The notes: generated from the sequence alone by a model not told the origin. 64,000 nucleotides of DNA from Rhodococcoides fascians A44A (GCF_000760735.1 NZ_JMEX01000004.1:567489-631488); one strand, 5' to 3'. Counted from the stretch's first letter, positions 9,193 to 18,699 are shown. Numbers and translations are program-made.

Positions 9193-10472
9193 TTCGCATC
9201 TCCGTTGCTCTCGCGCATCAGTCCGGCCCAGTGCAGCCATTCGGCCCGCTGCGGTAGTTCGTCGGTGACATGTGAGTGCGCAAACGGGTGGTCCCGCACT
9301 TCTCGTTTGAGGCCGCGCTCGAACAACAGCCATTCGGCGTCGGTATCGAAACCGGAGGCAACACGGCGGAACATTTCACTGTCGTCCGGTACGCCGAAAC
9401 CTGCTGCGGAGTAGAATAACTCGTGGCTACGAATTCTGAGCTGGTTGATCCCTTCAGGGACGCCGTCGATGGTCGTCGGCGTGTACTTGACCACCGTTTC
9501 GGTTGCCGAGACCGGTACGATTTCGCGAATGTGAACGCCGATGATCTGAAGGTTCGGGAAGACCGTCAAGTTGAAACCGAGGTGCACCGAATCACCCAAC
9601 AGCTGTTCGAGTTCGTCCGTCGGGAGCTCTTCTCGCAGTTCGGCAACTATATCGTCGGCGTCAGGCGCAAGAAGTGCCCGCTTGTGGTAGTGGTTCCCCA
9701 CCGAGTTGCGTTGATCGAGGATGGTGTGACCGTTACCCAAACTACGTGCGCGGGCCTGCGATTCGGCACCGAGGTACGAACCGCTCGATTCCTCACCGGT
9801 ACGGTTGCCGACGATACGGAAGAACGATCGGTGCGCAAAATTGGGATGATAACCGTCGCACCCATTCTCGAGCTGCAGCTTCCAGTTCCCTGGATACGTC
9901 AGCTGTTGAGTGCCGTGCCTGGCCAGAAGGGGCCTGCCTCCCGCGGAATCGACGAACAGATCGATGAACTCTTTCGCTCCGGCGAGGTGTTCTTCGAGGG
10001 GCACGGCGTCTGAATTCAGTGATGCGAAGATGAAGTCGCGGTAAACCTCGACTCGGGGGATCGCCAGCAGTCCCAGGTTGGGCTTGTCGAGGTCCTCGTA
10101 GCCGTCCGGGAAAGTGACACCGACGAGTTCCCCGCTGTTCTTATAGGTCCACCCGTGGTACTCGCAGCGGAAGAAGCGAGCGTTGCCTTTGTCGGCCTGA
10201 CACACACTCGCACCACGGTGTCTGCAGCGATTCTGCAGAATGTGAATCTGCCCATCGCGTGCACGAGAGATGATAACCGAGCGTCCGGCGATCTTTGTTG
10301 TCTTGTAGTCGCCAGGCTCCGGAACCTCCGACGCGTGTCCCACGTAGAGCCACGACCGTTCGAAGATCTTGACCATCTCTGCTGCAAAGAGTTCTGGATC
10401 CAGGTAAGCAGACTTGCGGACCCTCGACGCATCAGCATCCAGGTAGTAGTCAGGATCGGTCGCGCTGTGCAC
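9189..10472 (-). CDS. Aromatic-ring-hydroxylating dioxygenase, alpha subunit (Rieske non-heme iron)
   Basis: The 427 aa catalytic subunit binds a Rieske [2Fe-2S] centre through CRHRG and CEYHGWTY (about residues 80-105). The mononuclear iron is bound through the GCDGYHPNFAHRSF histidines near 210. It inserts both atoms of O2 into an aromatic acid. The sequence resembles the benzoate/anthranilate/terephthalate group by eye. GTG at 10472 is chosen because GGAGG lies five bases upstream; the frame extends to 10523 without a site. First gene of the operon. Its product presumably feeds the extradiol dioxygenase at 1546-2520. Confidence 0.9.
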   Translation of the reverse strand: MHSATDPDYYLDADASRVRKSAYLDPELFAAEMVKIFERSWLYVGHASEVPEPGDYKTTKIAGRSVIISRARDGQIHILQNRCRHRGASVCQADKGNARFFRCEYHGWTYKNSGELVGVTFPDGYEDLDKPNLGLLAIPRVEVYRDFIFASLNSDAVPLEEHLAGAKEFIDLFVDSAGGRPLLARHGTQQLTYPGNWKLQLENGCDGYHPNFAHRSFFRIVGNRTGEESSGSYLGAESQARARSLGNGHTILDQRNSVGNHYHKRALLAPDADDIVAELREELPTDELEQLLGDSVHLGFNLTVFPNLQIIGVHIREIVPVSATETVVKYTPTTIDGVPEGINQLRIRSHELFYSAAGFGVPDDSEMFRRVASGFDTDAEWLLFERGLKREVRDHPFAHSHVTDELPQRAEWLHWAGLMRESNGDAK

Positions 10473-10568
10473 TGAAACCTCCAGGCTTGAAACGAAACGA
10501 TGGACGGGCTGTCGTCGCATCACGCCCTCGAAGCTAGGTGACCGTGCTCACAAAGTCGACATCAGTAG

Positions 10569-10585
10569 TGTTGTGGGACACAACA
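10569..10585. promoter_or_regulatory. Candidate LysR operator (TGTTGTG-GGA-CACAACA)
   Basis: A perfect 7-bp inverted repeat with a 3-bp spacer, matching the T-N11-A architecture of LysR sites. It lies 97 bases upstream of the dioxygenase alpha start and about 100 bases upstream of the divergent reductase gene, so it could control either direction. The assignment to the LysR at 4985-5959 is inferred. Confidence 0.5.
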
Positions 10586-10683
10586 AAACGTGGTTCGCGG
10601 TCGTCGTTCCGGGCGGGACACACTGCAACTAGTCGAGCGGCGTGTCGAGCCGTTGTGCCGCGTCATGGCTGGATAGGAGTGCA

Positions 10684-11679
10684 GTGAAGTATTGCGTGTA
10701 CGGACTGGGGTCCATCGGAGGCCACCTGGCCGCGCGTCTCGCAGGCGCAGGAGCGGACGTCAGCGCCGTTGCCAGGGGTCAAACATTGGAGGCGGTTCAG
10801 CGGCATGGGCTTCGGATTGCAGCTGGCCCCGACTCCGACGAGCATCGGTCGTTTCGAGTGCCTGTGAGCGACGACGCCCGCGATTTCTCGGACGCCGACT
10901 GTGTGATCGTCTCAGTAAAAGCGACTGCACTGCCGTCAATTGCGAGGTCATTGACAGAAATGATCGGACCGGGCACGACCGTGTTGACCGCGATGAACGG
11001 TGTGCCATGGTGGTTCTTTCACGGCTTGGACACCGATGTCGATGCATCCCGGCTCGAGAGCATCGATCCAAAAGGCCATCTGTCGGCGGCTGTACCCGCC
11101 ACCCAGGTGGTGGGCGGCGTGGTGCACCTGAGCGCATCGGTGGTCGCGCCCGGAGTATTCCGCCATACTGCTGGGCAGCGACTGATCATCGGCGCCCCCG
11201 GGGGAAACCGGTTGAAGGCCTCCACGATTGAGGTACTGCGACAGGACCTTTCGAGATCCGGCTTCGATATCGAAGTATCGGATCGGATCCAAACCGACGT
11301 CTGGTACAAACTCTGGGGCAACATGTCACTGAACCCGGTTGCTGCACTCACTGGCGCCACTACCGATCGCATCTTGTCAGACCCGTTGCTACGCAAGTTC
11401 GTCTCGCGCTGCATGCTCGAAGCCAGTGAAGTGGGCTCGCGTCTAGGCCTGCCGATACAACAAAAGCCGGAGGACCGCCTGCGCCTGACGCAGAAGCTGG
11501 GTGCGGTTCGGCCGTCGATGCTGCAGGACGTCGATGCCGGACGATACATCGAACTCGACGCCTTGGTGGGCGCCGTTGCCGAAATTGGGCGCGAGCTCGG
11601 CGTGTCCACACCGAACGTCGACACCCTTATGGGCCTTGCGCGTGTGCACGGGAAGCAGCACGGCCTGTACCCGGCCTAG
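10684..11679 (+). CDS. Ketopantoate reductase-like (ApbA/PanE) NADPH-dependent 2-ketoacid reductase
   Basis: The 331 aa protein has an N-terminal Rossmann motif VYGLGSIGGHLAARLAGAG and a C-terminal helical domain. Catalytic lysine candidate is in WYKLWGNMSLNPVAALTG (about residue 203). GTG at 10684 is preferred because AGGAG sits just before it; the frame continues to 10642. Family members reduce 2-ketopantoate to pantoate, but accessory copies beside 2-hydroxyacid genes often act on other keto acids. It is divergent from the aromatic operon and 55 bases before the FAD/Fe-S dehydrogenase. Its true substrate is unknown. Confidence 0.8.
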   Translation: MKYCVYGLGSIGGHLAARLAGAGADVSAVARGQTLEAVQRHGLRIAAGPDSDEHRSFRVPVSDDARDFSDADCVIVSVKATALPSIARSLTEMIGPGTTVLTAMNGVPWWFFHGLDTDVDASRLESIDPKGHLSAAVPATQVVGGVVHLSASVVAPGVFRHTAGQRLIIGAPGGNRLKASTIEVLRQDLSRSGFDIEVSDRIQTDVWYKLWGNMSLNPVAALTGATTDRILSDPLLRKFVSRCMLEASEVGSRLGLPIQQKPEDRLRLTQKLGAVRPSMLQDVDAGRYIELDALVGAVAEIGRELGVSTPNVDTLMGLARVHGKQHGLYPA

Positions 11680-11734
11680 ATCCTAGAGAATTCCATATAC
11701 CGTCGATCAACGAAGCTTTTCGAACGAGGCAACT

Positions 11735-14554
11735 ATGACGAAACCTGACGATACCGGCACATCGCACTCCGAGGCCACGCCATTGACTGCGTTGCTCACC
11801 GAGTTGCGCGGGCGGGGTCTAAGGGCCGATGACTCGGCGCTCACTCGATCGATGTACACCAGCGACGCGAGTCTCTATCGGGTGATGCCGAAAGCTGTCC
11901 TTTATCCGCACACCTCAGACGAACTCGCCGCGGCAGTGCAATCGACACTGAGCACAATGATCCCCATCACCCCTCGGGGAGCCGGGACGTCCTGCGCAGG
12001 CAATGCAATTGGCCCCGGCGTCGTCATCGACACTCGTCGCTACCTCGGCCAGGTTCTTCAGGTGGACCCCGAGACCAGGACCGCCACCGTACAGCCGGGA
12101 GTCGTTCAGTCATCCCTGCAAACGCATGCCGCACCCCACCGGCTGCGCTTCGGGCCCGACCCTTCGACCAGCAACCGGTGCACGATCGGGGGAATGATCG
12201 GCAACAACGCCTGCGGCCCGCGCGCACTCGGCTACGGCAGAAGCGCCGACAACGTCGTGGGACTCGACGTCGTCACTGGAACCGGGGAGCGGCTGAAGCT
12301 GAGTACGGGACACCACTCGACATCACCTACCCTCGATGCACTACAAGCCCTAGTCCGAGACAACCTTGCTCTCATTCGCACCGAATTCGGCCGTTTCGGC
12401 CGCCAGGTATCGGGATATTCGCTCGAACATCTGTTACCCGAGAACGGATTCAACGTCGCACGTTTCCTCGCGGGCACCGAGGGTACGTTGGCGGTCACGG
12501 TCGAAGCCACCGTCCGATTGGTACAAGATGCCGAACACAAGGTCATGGTCGTCCTCGGTTATCCCACCATGCCCGAGGCTGCAGATGACGCCCCATCCAT
12601 GCTCCTGCACAATCCGACCGCGGCCGAAGGACTCGACCGTCGAATCGTCGATGTCGTCGCCGATCAACAAGGGGCAGAGAGCATTCCGCCCCTGCCGCAG
12701 GGCAACGCCTGGGTCTTCGTCGAACTTGTCGATGATGACCACGATCGACTCGTTCAGCGGGCCGAGAATCTACTGGCCAACGTAGCTGCAACGGATGGTT
12801 GGATCGTGAACGAATCGGCCGCCGCTGATCGGCTGTGGAAGATCAGGGCCGACGGTGCGGGCCTCGCCGCCCTGAGCCTCGACAAGCCCGCATACGGCGG
12901 TTGGGAGGACGCTGCTGTCCCGCCCGAGAAATTGGGTGCCTACCTCCGCGAGTTCGACGCATTGCTGGCTGAACACGGTGTGCACGGCTTGCCGTACGGG
13001 CATTTCGGAGACGGTTGCGTGCATTGCCGAATCGACTTCCCCCTCGACATGCCGGACGGCCCCGCCGCCTACCGCCGATTCGTCGAAGCCGCAGCCGACT
13101 TGGTCAGCAGCTACGGTGGATCTTTATCTGGTGAGCACGGGGACGGCCGGGCGAGGTCCGCCTTGCTTCCACGTATGTACTCCCCCGAGGCAATTGCTTT
13201 GATGGCTCAAGTCAAAGCCTTGTTCGATCCGAACAACCTGATGAACCCCGGCGTGCTCGTGGATCCACGGCCGGTCCAGTCGGACATGCGGATTCCGCTC
13301 GCGCGATCGAAACCGATTTCACTGAGCCACCCATTGCTCGTGGAATCGATCCATCAGTGTTCAGGAGTCGGCAAATGCCTGGCCAACGGCGGTGCCGGCG
13401 GACAGGTGATGTGTCCATCGTTCCAGGCGACGGGAGAGGAAAAAGACTCGACCCGTGGTCGCGCGCGGGTTCTCCAGGAGATGATCAACGGCGAGTTCAT
13501 TCAAGGCTGGGACTCTCCCGAGGTGGCAGAAGCACTCGACTTGTGTCTGTCCTGCAAAGGATGCTCACGCGACTGCCCGAGCGGCGTCGACATGGCTTCG
13601 TACAAGTCGATAGTCACTGACGAGGCGTACTCCGGAAAGCTACGCCCGCGAAGCCACTACACATTGGGGTGGTTACCTCGCTGGGCACGACTGGTTTCTG
13701 CCCTGCGGCTGGGACGAGTGCTCAACGCCGGCCTTCGATCTCCCTCGCTAGGGCGTGTCGTCCGCTGGTCAGCGGGGGTCGATCAGCGACGAAATCTGCC
13801 CGCGTTCGCCCATCGATCGAATCGGCGATCGACTACTGTTCCTGAGGTCGCTGGGAAACCAGTGGCGATCTGGGTGGATTCGTTCAGCGACGGCTTCGAG
13901 AACGACACCCTGGACGCCCTGCTGCGGGTACTGGTAAATGCTGGCTACCAGCCGACGTTCATCGACCGCAAGGCCTGCTGTGGCCTGACATGGATCTCCA
14001 CCGGCCAACGCGACGCAGCCCGCAAACAACTCGAAGCGTCACTCGACGTGTTGTACCCGATTGTCGAGAGCGGAATACCCGTCGTAGGAGTGGAGCCCTC
14101 GTGTGTCGCAGTCTGGCGAAGCGATGCAACAGAACTAGTATCCGATCCCAGACTCAGCGCCGTCGCGAACGGCGTACAAACCCTAGCAGAGCTGTTGTCG
14201 AGAACCGCCGGATGGGAACCACCAGACCTGACAGGCGTCGACATCGTCGCTCAACCGCACTGTCATCACGCGTCCGTACTCGGATGGAACACTGACGCAG
14301 ACCTTTTGAAACGAACGGGAGCATCGGTAACCACCGTGGGTGGGTGCTGCGGACTCGCAGGAAATTTCGGCGTCGAAGACGGACACTACGAAGTGTCGGT
14401 AGCCGTAGCCGAGCAGAACCTTCTACCCGCGGTCCGCACAGCAAAAGACAACACGATAATCCTTGCGGACGGTTTCTCCTGCAGGCTGCAACTGGAAGAA
14501 CTCGCCGGAGAACAGGCGTCAACGCTCGCGCAACTTCTCGCCAGCCGTCTGTGA
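11735..14554 (+). CDS. FAD-linked 2-hydroxyacid dehydrogenase fused to Fe-S (GlcD-GlcF / D-lactate dehydrogenase type)
   Basis: The 939 aa fused protein has a PCMH-type FAD domain (about 45-265: RGAGTSCAGNAIG, GGMIGNNACGPRALGYG). An FAD-oxidase C-terminal domain follows, with SGEHGDGRARS near 465. Then come two 4Fe-4S motifs (CSGVGKC, CLSCKGCSRDCPSG near 605-615) and a C-terminal pair of CCG-type domains (KACCGLTW, EPSCVAVW, QPHCHHAS, GGCCGLAGNFG). Such fusions oxidise D-lactate, glycolate or D-2-hydroxyglutarate and pass electrons to the quinone pool. A broken L-lactate dehydrogenase gene follows, which favours a lactate role. The exact substrate cannot be read from sequence. Confidence 0.85.
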   Translation: MTKPDDTGTSHSEATPLTALLTELRGRGLRADDSALTRSMYTSDASLYRVMPKAVLYPHTSDELAAAVQSTLSTMIPITPRGAGTSCAGNAIGPGVVIDTRRYLGQVLQVDPETRTATVQPGVVQSSLQTHAAPHRLRFGPDPSTSNRCTIGGMIGNNACGPRALGYGRSADNVVGLDVVTGTGERLKLSTGHHSTSPTLDALQALVRDNLALIRTEFGRFGRQVSGYSLEHLLPENGFNVARFLAGTEGTLAVTVEATVRLVQDAEHKVMVVLGYPTMPEAADDAPSMLLHNPTAAEGLDRRIVDVVADQQGAESIPPLPQGNAWVFVELVDDDHDRLVQRAENLLANVAATDGWIVNESAAADRLWKIRADGAGLAALSLDKPAYGGWEDAAVPPEKLGAYLREFDALLAEHGVHGLPYGHFGDGCVHCRIDFPLDMPDGPAAYRRFVEAAADLVSSYGGSLSGEHGDGRARSALLPRMYSPEAIALMAQVKALFDPNNLMNPGVLVDPRPVQSDMRIPLARSKPISLSHPLLVESIHQCSGVGKCLANGGAGGQVMCPSFQATGEEKDSTRGRARVLQEMINGEFIQGWDSPEVAEALDLCLSCKGCSRDCPSGVDMASYKSIVTDEAYSGKLRPRSHYTLGWLPRWARLVSALRLGRVLNAGLRSPSLGRVVRWSAGVDQRRNLPAFAHRSNRRSTTVPEVAGKPVAIWVDSFSDGFENDTLDALLRVLVNAGYQPTFIDRKACCGLTWISTGQRDAARKQLEASLDVLYPIVESGIPVVGVEPSCVAVWRSDATELVSDPRLSAVANGVQTLAELLSRTAGWEPPDLTGVDIVAQPHCHHASVLGWNTDADLLKRTGASVTTVGGCCGLAGNFGVEDGHYEVSVAVAEQNLLPAVRTAKDNTIILADGFSCRLQLEELAGEQASTLAQLLASRL

Positions 14555-14674
14555 AGAGGATGGACACTCGATGAGAACGGTGCAACTGGGCGCCGGAGAG
14601 CGCGACGGCCAGGAGCCGCAGTAAATCGACGTTTCATCGTGCGAGAGGACGATTGATACACAGGAGGACATGAG

Positions 14675-15497
14675 ATGGACGGTTTCACCAACCCTAGAAT
14701 CGTTCGTAGGGTCCCGCGAGTATCCGAGCTCGCTCCACTACTGAAGTTCAAGCCGATCGCACGAAACGCAGTCGAACGCCGATTACGCGATGTCCACACC
14801 ATCGAAGACTTACGCCGTGTAGCTGAACGCAGAACGCCCACCGGCCCATTCGAATACGTCGACGGACCCGCCGACGCCGAAATCAGTATCGGACGCGCCC
14901 GCGCAGCGTACCGAGATCTCAAGTTCCGGCCGCATGTGCTACGAGATGTGTTCGAGGTCGACCGTGGTGTCGAATTACTTGGGGAAAAGTACAACGCACC
15001 CTTCGGTCTCGCCCCCACTGGTTTCACACGCATGATGCACGTCGCAGGCGAAAAGGCCGTGGCCCGCGCCGCTGCTCATTTCAACATTCCGTATGGCCTT
15101 TCGAGCTTCGGTACCACACCTCCTATACTGAGGTTCGTGACGCAGCACCGAATGGCTCAAACTGGTTCCAGCTATACCTATCGAGTGATCGTGCCCGGTC
15201 CACTGAACTGGTACAAGACGCCCTTGACGCTGGATGCGAAACCCTTGTACTGACCGTCGACGTGCCCATAGGGGGTCGACGACTACGAGACCTGCGCGCA
15301 GGTATGACCGTTCCACCGCACTAGTTGGCCGGGCATATCTGTACGGACTGATGGCTGCAGGCGAAGCAGGTGTCCGCAGATCGATCGAAATCCTTGCGAG
15401 CGAAATTTCGCACACGATGACTTTGCTAGGTGTGAACAAAATCGCGGATCTCAACCCCGATCACGTGCGACTGCTCCGTCACGGATCCACTGACTGA
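14675..15497 (+). pseudogene. lldD: L-lactate dehydrogenase (FMN, LldD-type) with internal deletion
   Basis: The N-terminal half reads well from MDGFTNPRIV through PFGLAPTGFTRMM and LSSFGTTPPI. A frameshift then moves the match to another frame ([27 protein letters not shown] around 15240-15320). The text then jumps directly to the C-terminal [20 protein letters not shown] at about 15320. The missing middle includes the catalytic His/Arg and phosphate-binding region, roughly 150 residues. The joint near 15317-15325 looks like a simple deletion. The gene is inactive. It follows the FAD/Fe-S dehydrogenase, so this was probably a lactate-use locus. Confidence 0.8.
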
Positions 15498-15799
15498 CCA
15501 CCTCACGTTCCTACAGCGGCGGCTAGTCGAAGTCATGTGACTCAAGGAGTATTGTCCTCGCTGTTCGATCGCCACTGCCCGCGGCCGGTCCGACAACCCC
15601 ATGTAAAATCCCCCGTGCTGCGACAGTTCTGCGAGCAGAACGCTCGATGCGCTGTAATCACGCAACTTCCGCGCTCTTGACCACCCGGACGCACTCAAGA
15701 GAATCGCGGCGGCAGAGCTGGCAATTGATCGCCGACAAGGGACGTCACTGCACGGTTTCGGTCGGGTGTCACCGGTTCTGTCGACCAGAGGGTTTATTT

Positions 15800-17021
15800 A
15801 CAGGTTCAGCCAACACACTATTGAACTGCGCTGGACTGTCTCGTCAAGACACTGATTGTTCTCGGCCAGCGCGGCGTCGGCCAGGGCGAGGCCGCGTTGC
15901 AGTTATGCACGTCGTCGTCGCCGGCGGTGTGCAGGAGGACTTCTGCCAGTGGTCAGGTTCAAGGCTGGCTCGCTGGGCGGCGCAAACGTGCATGTCCAGT
16001 TCGTGCTGGTTTGCCACGGCCGTCAGGATCGCCAGGGTCAGAAGCCTCCGGGTGCGGTGTTCGAGACCCGTCACGGGTCCAGTTGTCTCGCCAAGCAGTT
16101 CGGGTGATGAAGTCGTGGAACGGTGCAGTGAATGCGCTAATGCGGGCGATGCTCCGGTCGACGTGCGCGTCACCGAGCACCGCGCGACGCACCCGCAACC
16201 CTGTCTCGTGCGCGGACTTCCGCTCGCCTGATAGTCACCGGAGGTGGTGTGCTCGATGATCCACCGCGTCACCTCACCGGCTGTTCGACGTTCGCCAGGA
16301 ACGCTGCGCCCTCGATGGCATAAGAACTCGACCGGACGACACCGTCGGCGAGAATCCTCATGTCCGACGGCGTGGTCGCGGGATCGCAGTCCCGGCGATC
16401 ACCAGCGTCGAGGCGATGGTGCGGCCGAGTCGGCCGTGCCGTCGAAGTCAGCCTTTGCTTCACTGCTGGCGGCAAACCCTCGGCCGAGGTTGCGGCGATC
16501 ACGCTCCGTGTCGCACAGACCGATTCCGGATCCCCAGCGAGCAACGCCAGGATGAACCAGCGTTCTAGAGCACTGTCGGGAACCGATTCGGTACCGCCGT
16601 CCGCACTGGTGCAGCCCTGTCGGTCCACAACTGCGCAGAACCGAAACGCGCTGCTGTGCACAGCAGTGACAACGTCGTCACACGTTCGGGCCGGTGCAGC
16701 GTTATCTATTGCGCGACCGCACCGCCAGCGACAGTCCCACCAAGTGCACACGACCTCGTTCAAGCAAATCCATCACCGCGAGGATGTCGTCGGCGAGCGC
16801 GGCGACAGTGTACGGACCGTCGGTTACCACCGAGGATCCGTGCCCACGCAGATCCCCCGCGATGACGAGCAGCGAAACCAGTTACGGTCCATATCGAGGG
16901 GTCGTACCCTAATGATCCGATCAGCACCCACCGTCGGTCCGCTGTCACCCGCAGCGCGATAGGGAACGAGATCGTTAGACAATTCGACAGCATTACTGGC
17001 TTTCGTATCGAGTTCGTGCAC
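15800..17021 (-). pseudogene. pcaL: Remnant of fused 3-oxoadipate enol-lactonase / 4-carboxymuconolactone decarboxylase
   Basis: Reading the minus strand across three frames recovers an alpha/beta hydrolase of PcaD type: VLIGSLGYDPSIW, AGDLRGHGSSVV, VAALADDILAVMDLL, VHLVGLSL, LHRPERVTTLSLLCTAARFG, then GAAFLANVEQP. Next come PcaC-like pieces: RRAVLGDAHVDRSIARISAF, RTRRLLTLAILTAVANQHEL, EVLLHTAG, ALADAALAE. The GLSL elbow has lost one base that would restore GLSLGG. Several indels and stops make it non-functional. The D-then-C order matches the PcaL fusion of rhodococci. Ends are approximate. Confidence 0.68.
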
Positions 17022-17044
17022 AGGCTGCAGGGTCGAACAGGTTA

Positions 17045-17225
17045 CGCACCCGGGGCAGGATCGGGATATTCAGTGACCGACGGATTGACGGCGAGTGATC
17101 GCCCCGACTCACACGCCGGTGTGACGCTCTTACGCGCATCCTCGGTCATGGAAGACACCTCAGCCGTCACTTGTTCGGCCAACAGCGGACCGTGCGTGAG
17201 GTGTCAGGTTCGACGCCATTGCATC
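17045..17225 (-). pseudogene. pcaB: Remnant of 3-carboxy-cis,cis-muconate cycloisomerase C-terminus
   Basis: The minus strand contains AMASNLT, then after a frame change LLAEQVTAEVSS, then GRSLAVNPSVTEYPDPAP. This order matches the end of the fumarase/adenylosuccinate-lyase-type PcaB (NL..GLLLAEQVTA, then G.SL..L...P.V...L). It lies directly before the pcaL remnant, the order known for actinobacterial pca operons. About 150 bases between it and the pcaJ-like stop hold nothing I recognise. The match is short, so confidence is moderate. Confidence 0.5.
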
Positions 17226-17371
17226 GGTATCGGCTTCCAGCCTACCGATATGAAACACGAAGCAACTTGCGCTCTATCATGGCAACGAGCGGCACACGAT
17301 TTCGACTTAAACGTAAGCGATAAGACTCACTCCCGATCTGCGTGCTGTCCTACTGTGGCAGACTCCCGAGA

Positions 17372-18016
17372 TCAAAATTGAGGCGCCGCTCCCGTAGCTT
17401 CCCGCACCGATTCTGCGGTGATTCCGGGTGCGGTTTCGACGAGGACGAGGCCGTTGTCGGTGACGTCGAGGACGGCCATGTCGGTGATGATCCGCTGCAC
17501 ACATCCCCTGCCGGTTAACGGAAGTGAGCACTCCTCGAGGATCTTCGGCTCACCCTTCTTCGAGACGTGCTCCATCATCACGATCACCCGACGAGCACCG
17601 TGCACCAGATCCATCGCCCCACCCATGCCCTTGACCATGTGGCCGGGAATCATCCAGTTCGCCAGATCCCCGCTCGCGCTGACTTGCATCGCACCGAGAA
17701 CCGCGACGTTGACCTGACCGCCGCGGATCATCCCGAACGAGTCCGCCGAATCGAAGTACGACGCACCCGGCAGCACGGTGATCGTCTCCTTACCGGCGTT
17801 GATGACCTCCGGATCCAGCTCGCCCTCGCTCGGGTACGGCCCGACACCGAGAACACCGTTCTCCGAAAGCAATACGACGGTGATGCCGGTCGACAGATAG
17901 TTCGGCACCAACGGCGGCATCCCGATACCGAGGTTGACGTACTCCCCGTCGTGCAATTCCTGCGCGACCCGTGCAGCCATCTGCTCGCGGGTCAGTTTGA
18001 TGATCGTCTCGCTCAT
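17372..18016 (-). CDS. pcaJ: 3-oxoacid/3-oxoadipate CoA-transferase, beta subunit
   Basis: The 214 aa subunit B transfers CoA from succinyl-CoA to 3-oxoadipate or acetoacetate. The catalytic glutamate motif [15 protein letters not shown] is near residue 52, and the C-terminal text [20 protein letters not shown] is typical of the family. The frame is intact and starts ATGAGCGAGACGATC. No alpha subunit is seen upstream: the 5' flank becomes an IS481-type remnant within about 25 bases. Without its partner the protein is probably inactive. The neighbouring pcaB/pcaL remnants favour the 3-oxoadipate (PcaIJ) assignment over SCOT. Confidence 0.78.
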   Translation of the reverse strand: MSETIIKLTREQMAARVAQELHDGEYVNLGIGMPPLVPNYLSTGITVVLLSENGVLGVGPYPSEGELDPEVINAGKETITVLPGASYFDSADSFGMIRGGQVNVAVLGAMQVSASGDLANWMIPGHMVKGMGGAMDLVHGARRVIVMMEHVSKKGEPKILEECSLPLTGRGCVQRIITDMAVLDVTDNGLVLVETAPGITAESVREATGAAPQF

Positions 18017-18039
18017 GCCCGCACCGTCCGCTGCTCGAT

Positions 18040-18600
18040 TGTGACGTGTAAGGGTTCAACACATCTTTGACCGAACGTCATCGGTACATATCATCCACAT
18101 CACCCCTGCTGGAAAGCATTGCGTGTGCCTTCTCCTCAGCCCCAAGAATCCGATGCAGACATCACCCGCCGAGTCACAGTCCAGATCCGGTTACGCGCGA
18201 TCACAGAGATCCACAATGATTCACCGGTCAGCGAGGTAGCCGAACGATTCGGTGTCACTCGACAGACCATCACAGCGTGGCGCAAGCGATACGAGAGCTC
18301 CGGTCTCGACGGCCTCCTCGACTCATCGAGGCGGCCACACTCGAGCCCGCTACGCATCCACGCAGACGTCGAAGCCCTCATCTGTGAGATGCGCCGACAT
18401 CATCGCCGGTGGGGCGCACGTCGCATCTGCTTCGAACTTGCAACCGTGCTGGGACAACGGAGCCCATCCCGTGCCACCGTCCACCGAGTCTTGGTCCGCA
18501 ACGGATTGGTCAATCATCAAGAACAACAACACAAACGGATCTACAAACGCTGGCACCGCGAAGCGCCGATGCACCTGTGGCAACTCGACCTCGTTCCAGC
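18040..18600 (+). mobile_element. Truncated IS481-family insertion sequence
   Basis: The transposase fragment (18119-18600) starts MRVPSPQPQESDADITRRVT. It has an HTH (VSEVAERFGVTRQTITAWRK), the phrase SGLDGLLDSSRRPHSSP, and runs up to MHLWQLDLV, which contains the first Asp of the DDE triad. After about 18600 the match stops, so the D and E of the rest of the catalytic core are missing. A possible left terminal repeat beginning TGT lies at 18040 (TGTGACGTGTAAGGGTTCAA). It borders the orphan CoA-transferase gene on the left and the integrase module on the right. Confidence 0.72.
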
Positions 18601-18619
18601 AGGGTTGAGGTTTCGACGA

Positions 18620-18664
18620 CGCCCCCGGCCTCGGTGCTTGCAACACCGAGAATCGCCGGGGGCG
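18620..18664. terminator. Strong GC-rich hairpin, likely terminator of the excisionase gene
   Basis: A 10-bp stem (CGCCCCCGGC with GCCGGGGGCG) encloses a second 7-bp stem (CTCGGTG with CACCGAG). It lies 36 bases beyond the stop of the minus-strand excisionase gene. It falls just inside the point where the IS remnant ends. Confidence 0.7.
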
Positions 18665-18699
18665 TTTCGATTTCGTATGGGTCGGGAGTCAAGGGCATG

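Noticed and set aside
16269..16763. Intact 164-aa minus-strand gene
   Set aside because: The frame starts and stops inside alpha/beta hydrolase text that continues in other frames, so it is part of the pcaL remnant.
18580..18640. Possible left attachment site at the end of the IS remnant
   Set aside because: No match to the tRNA-Lys 3' end could be found there; the boundary is more likely a deletion or rearrangement.
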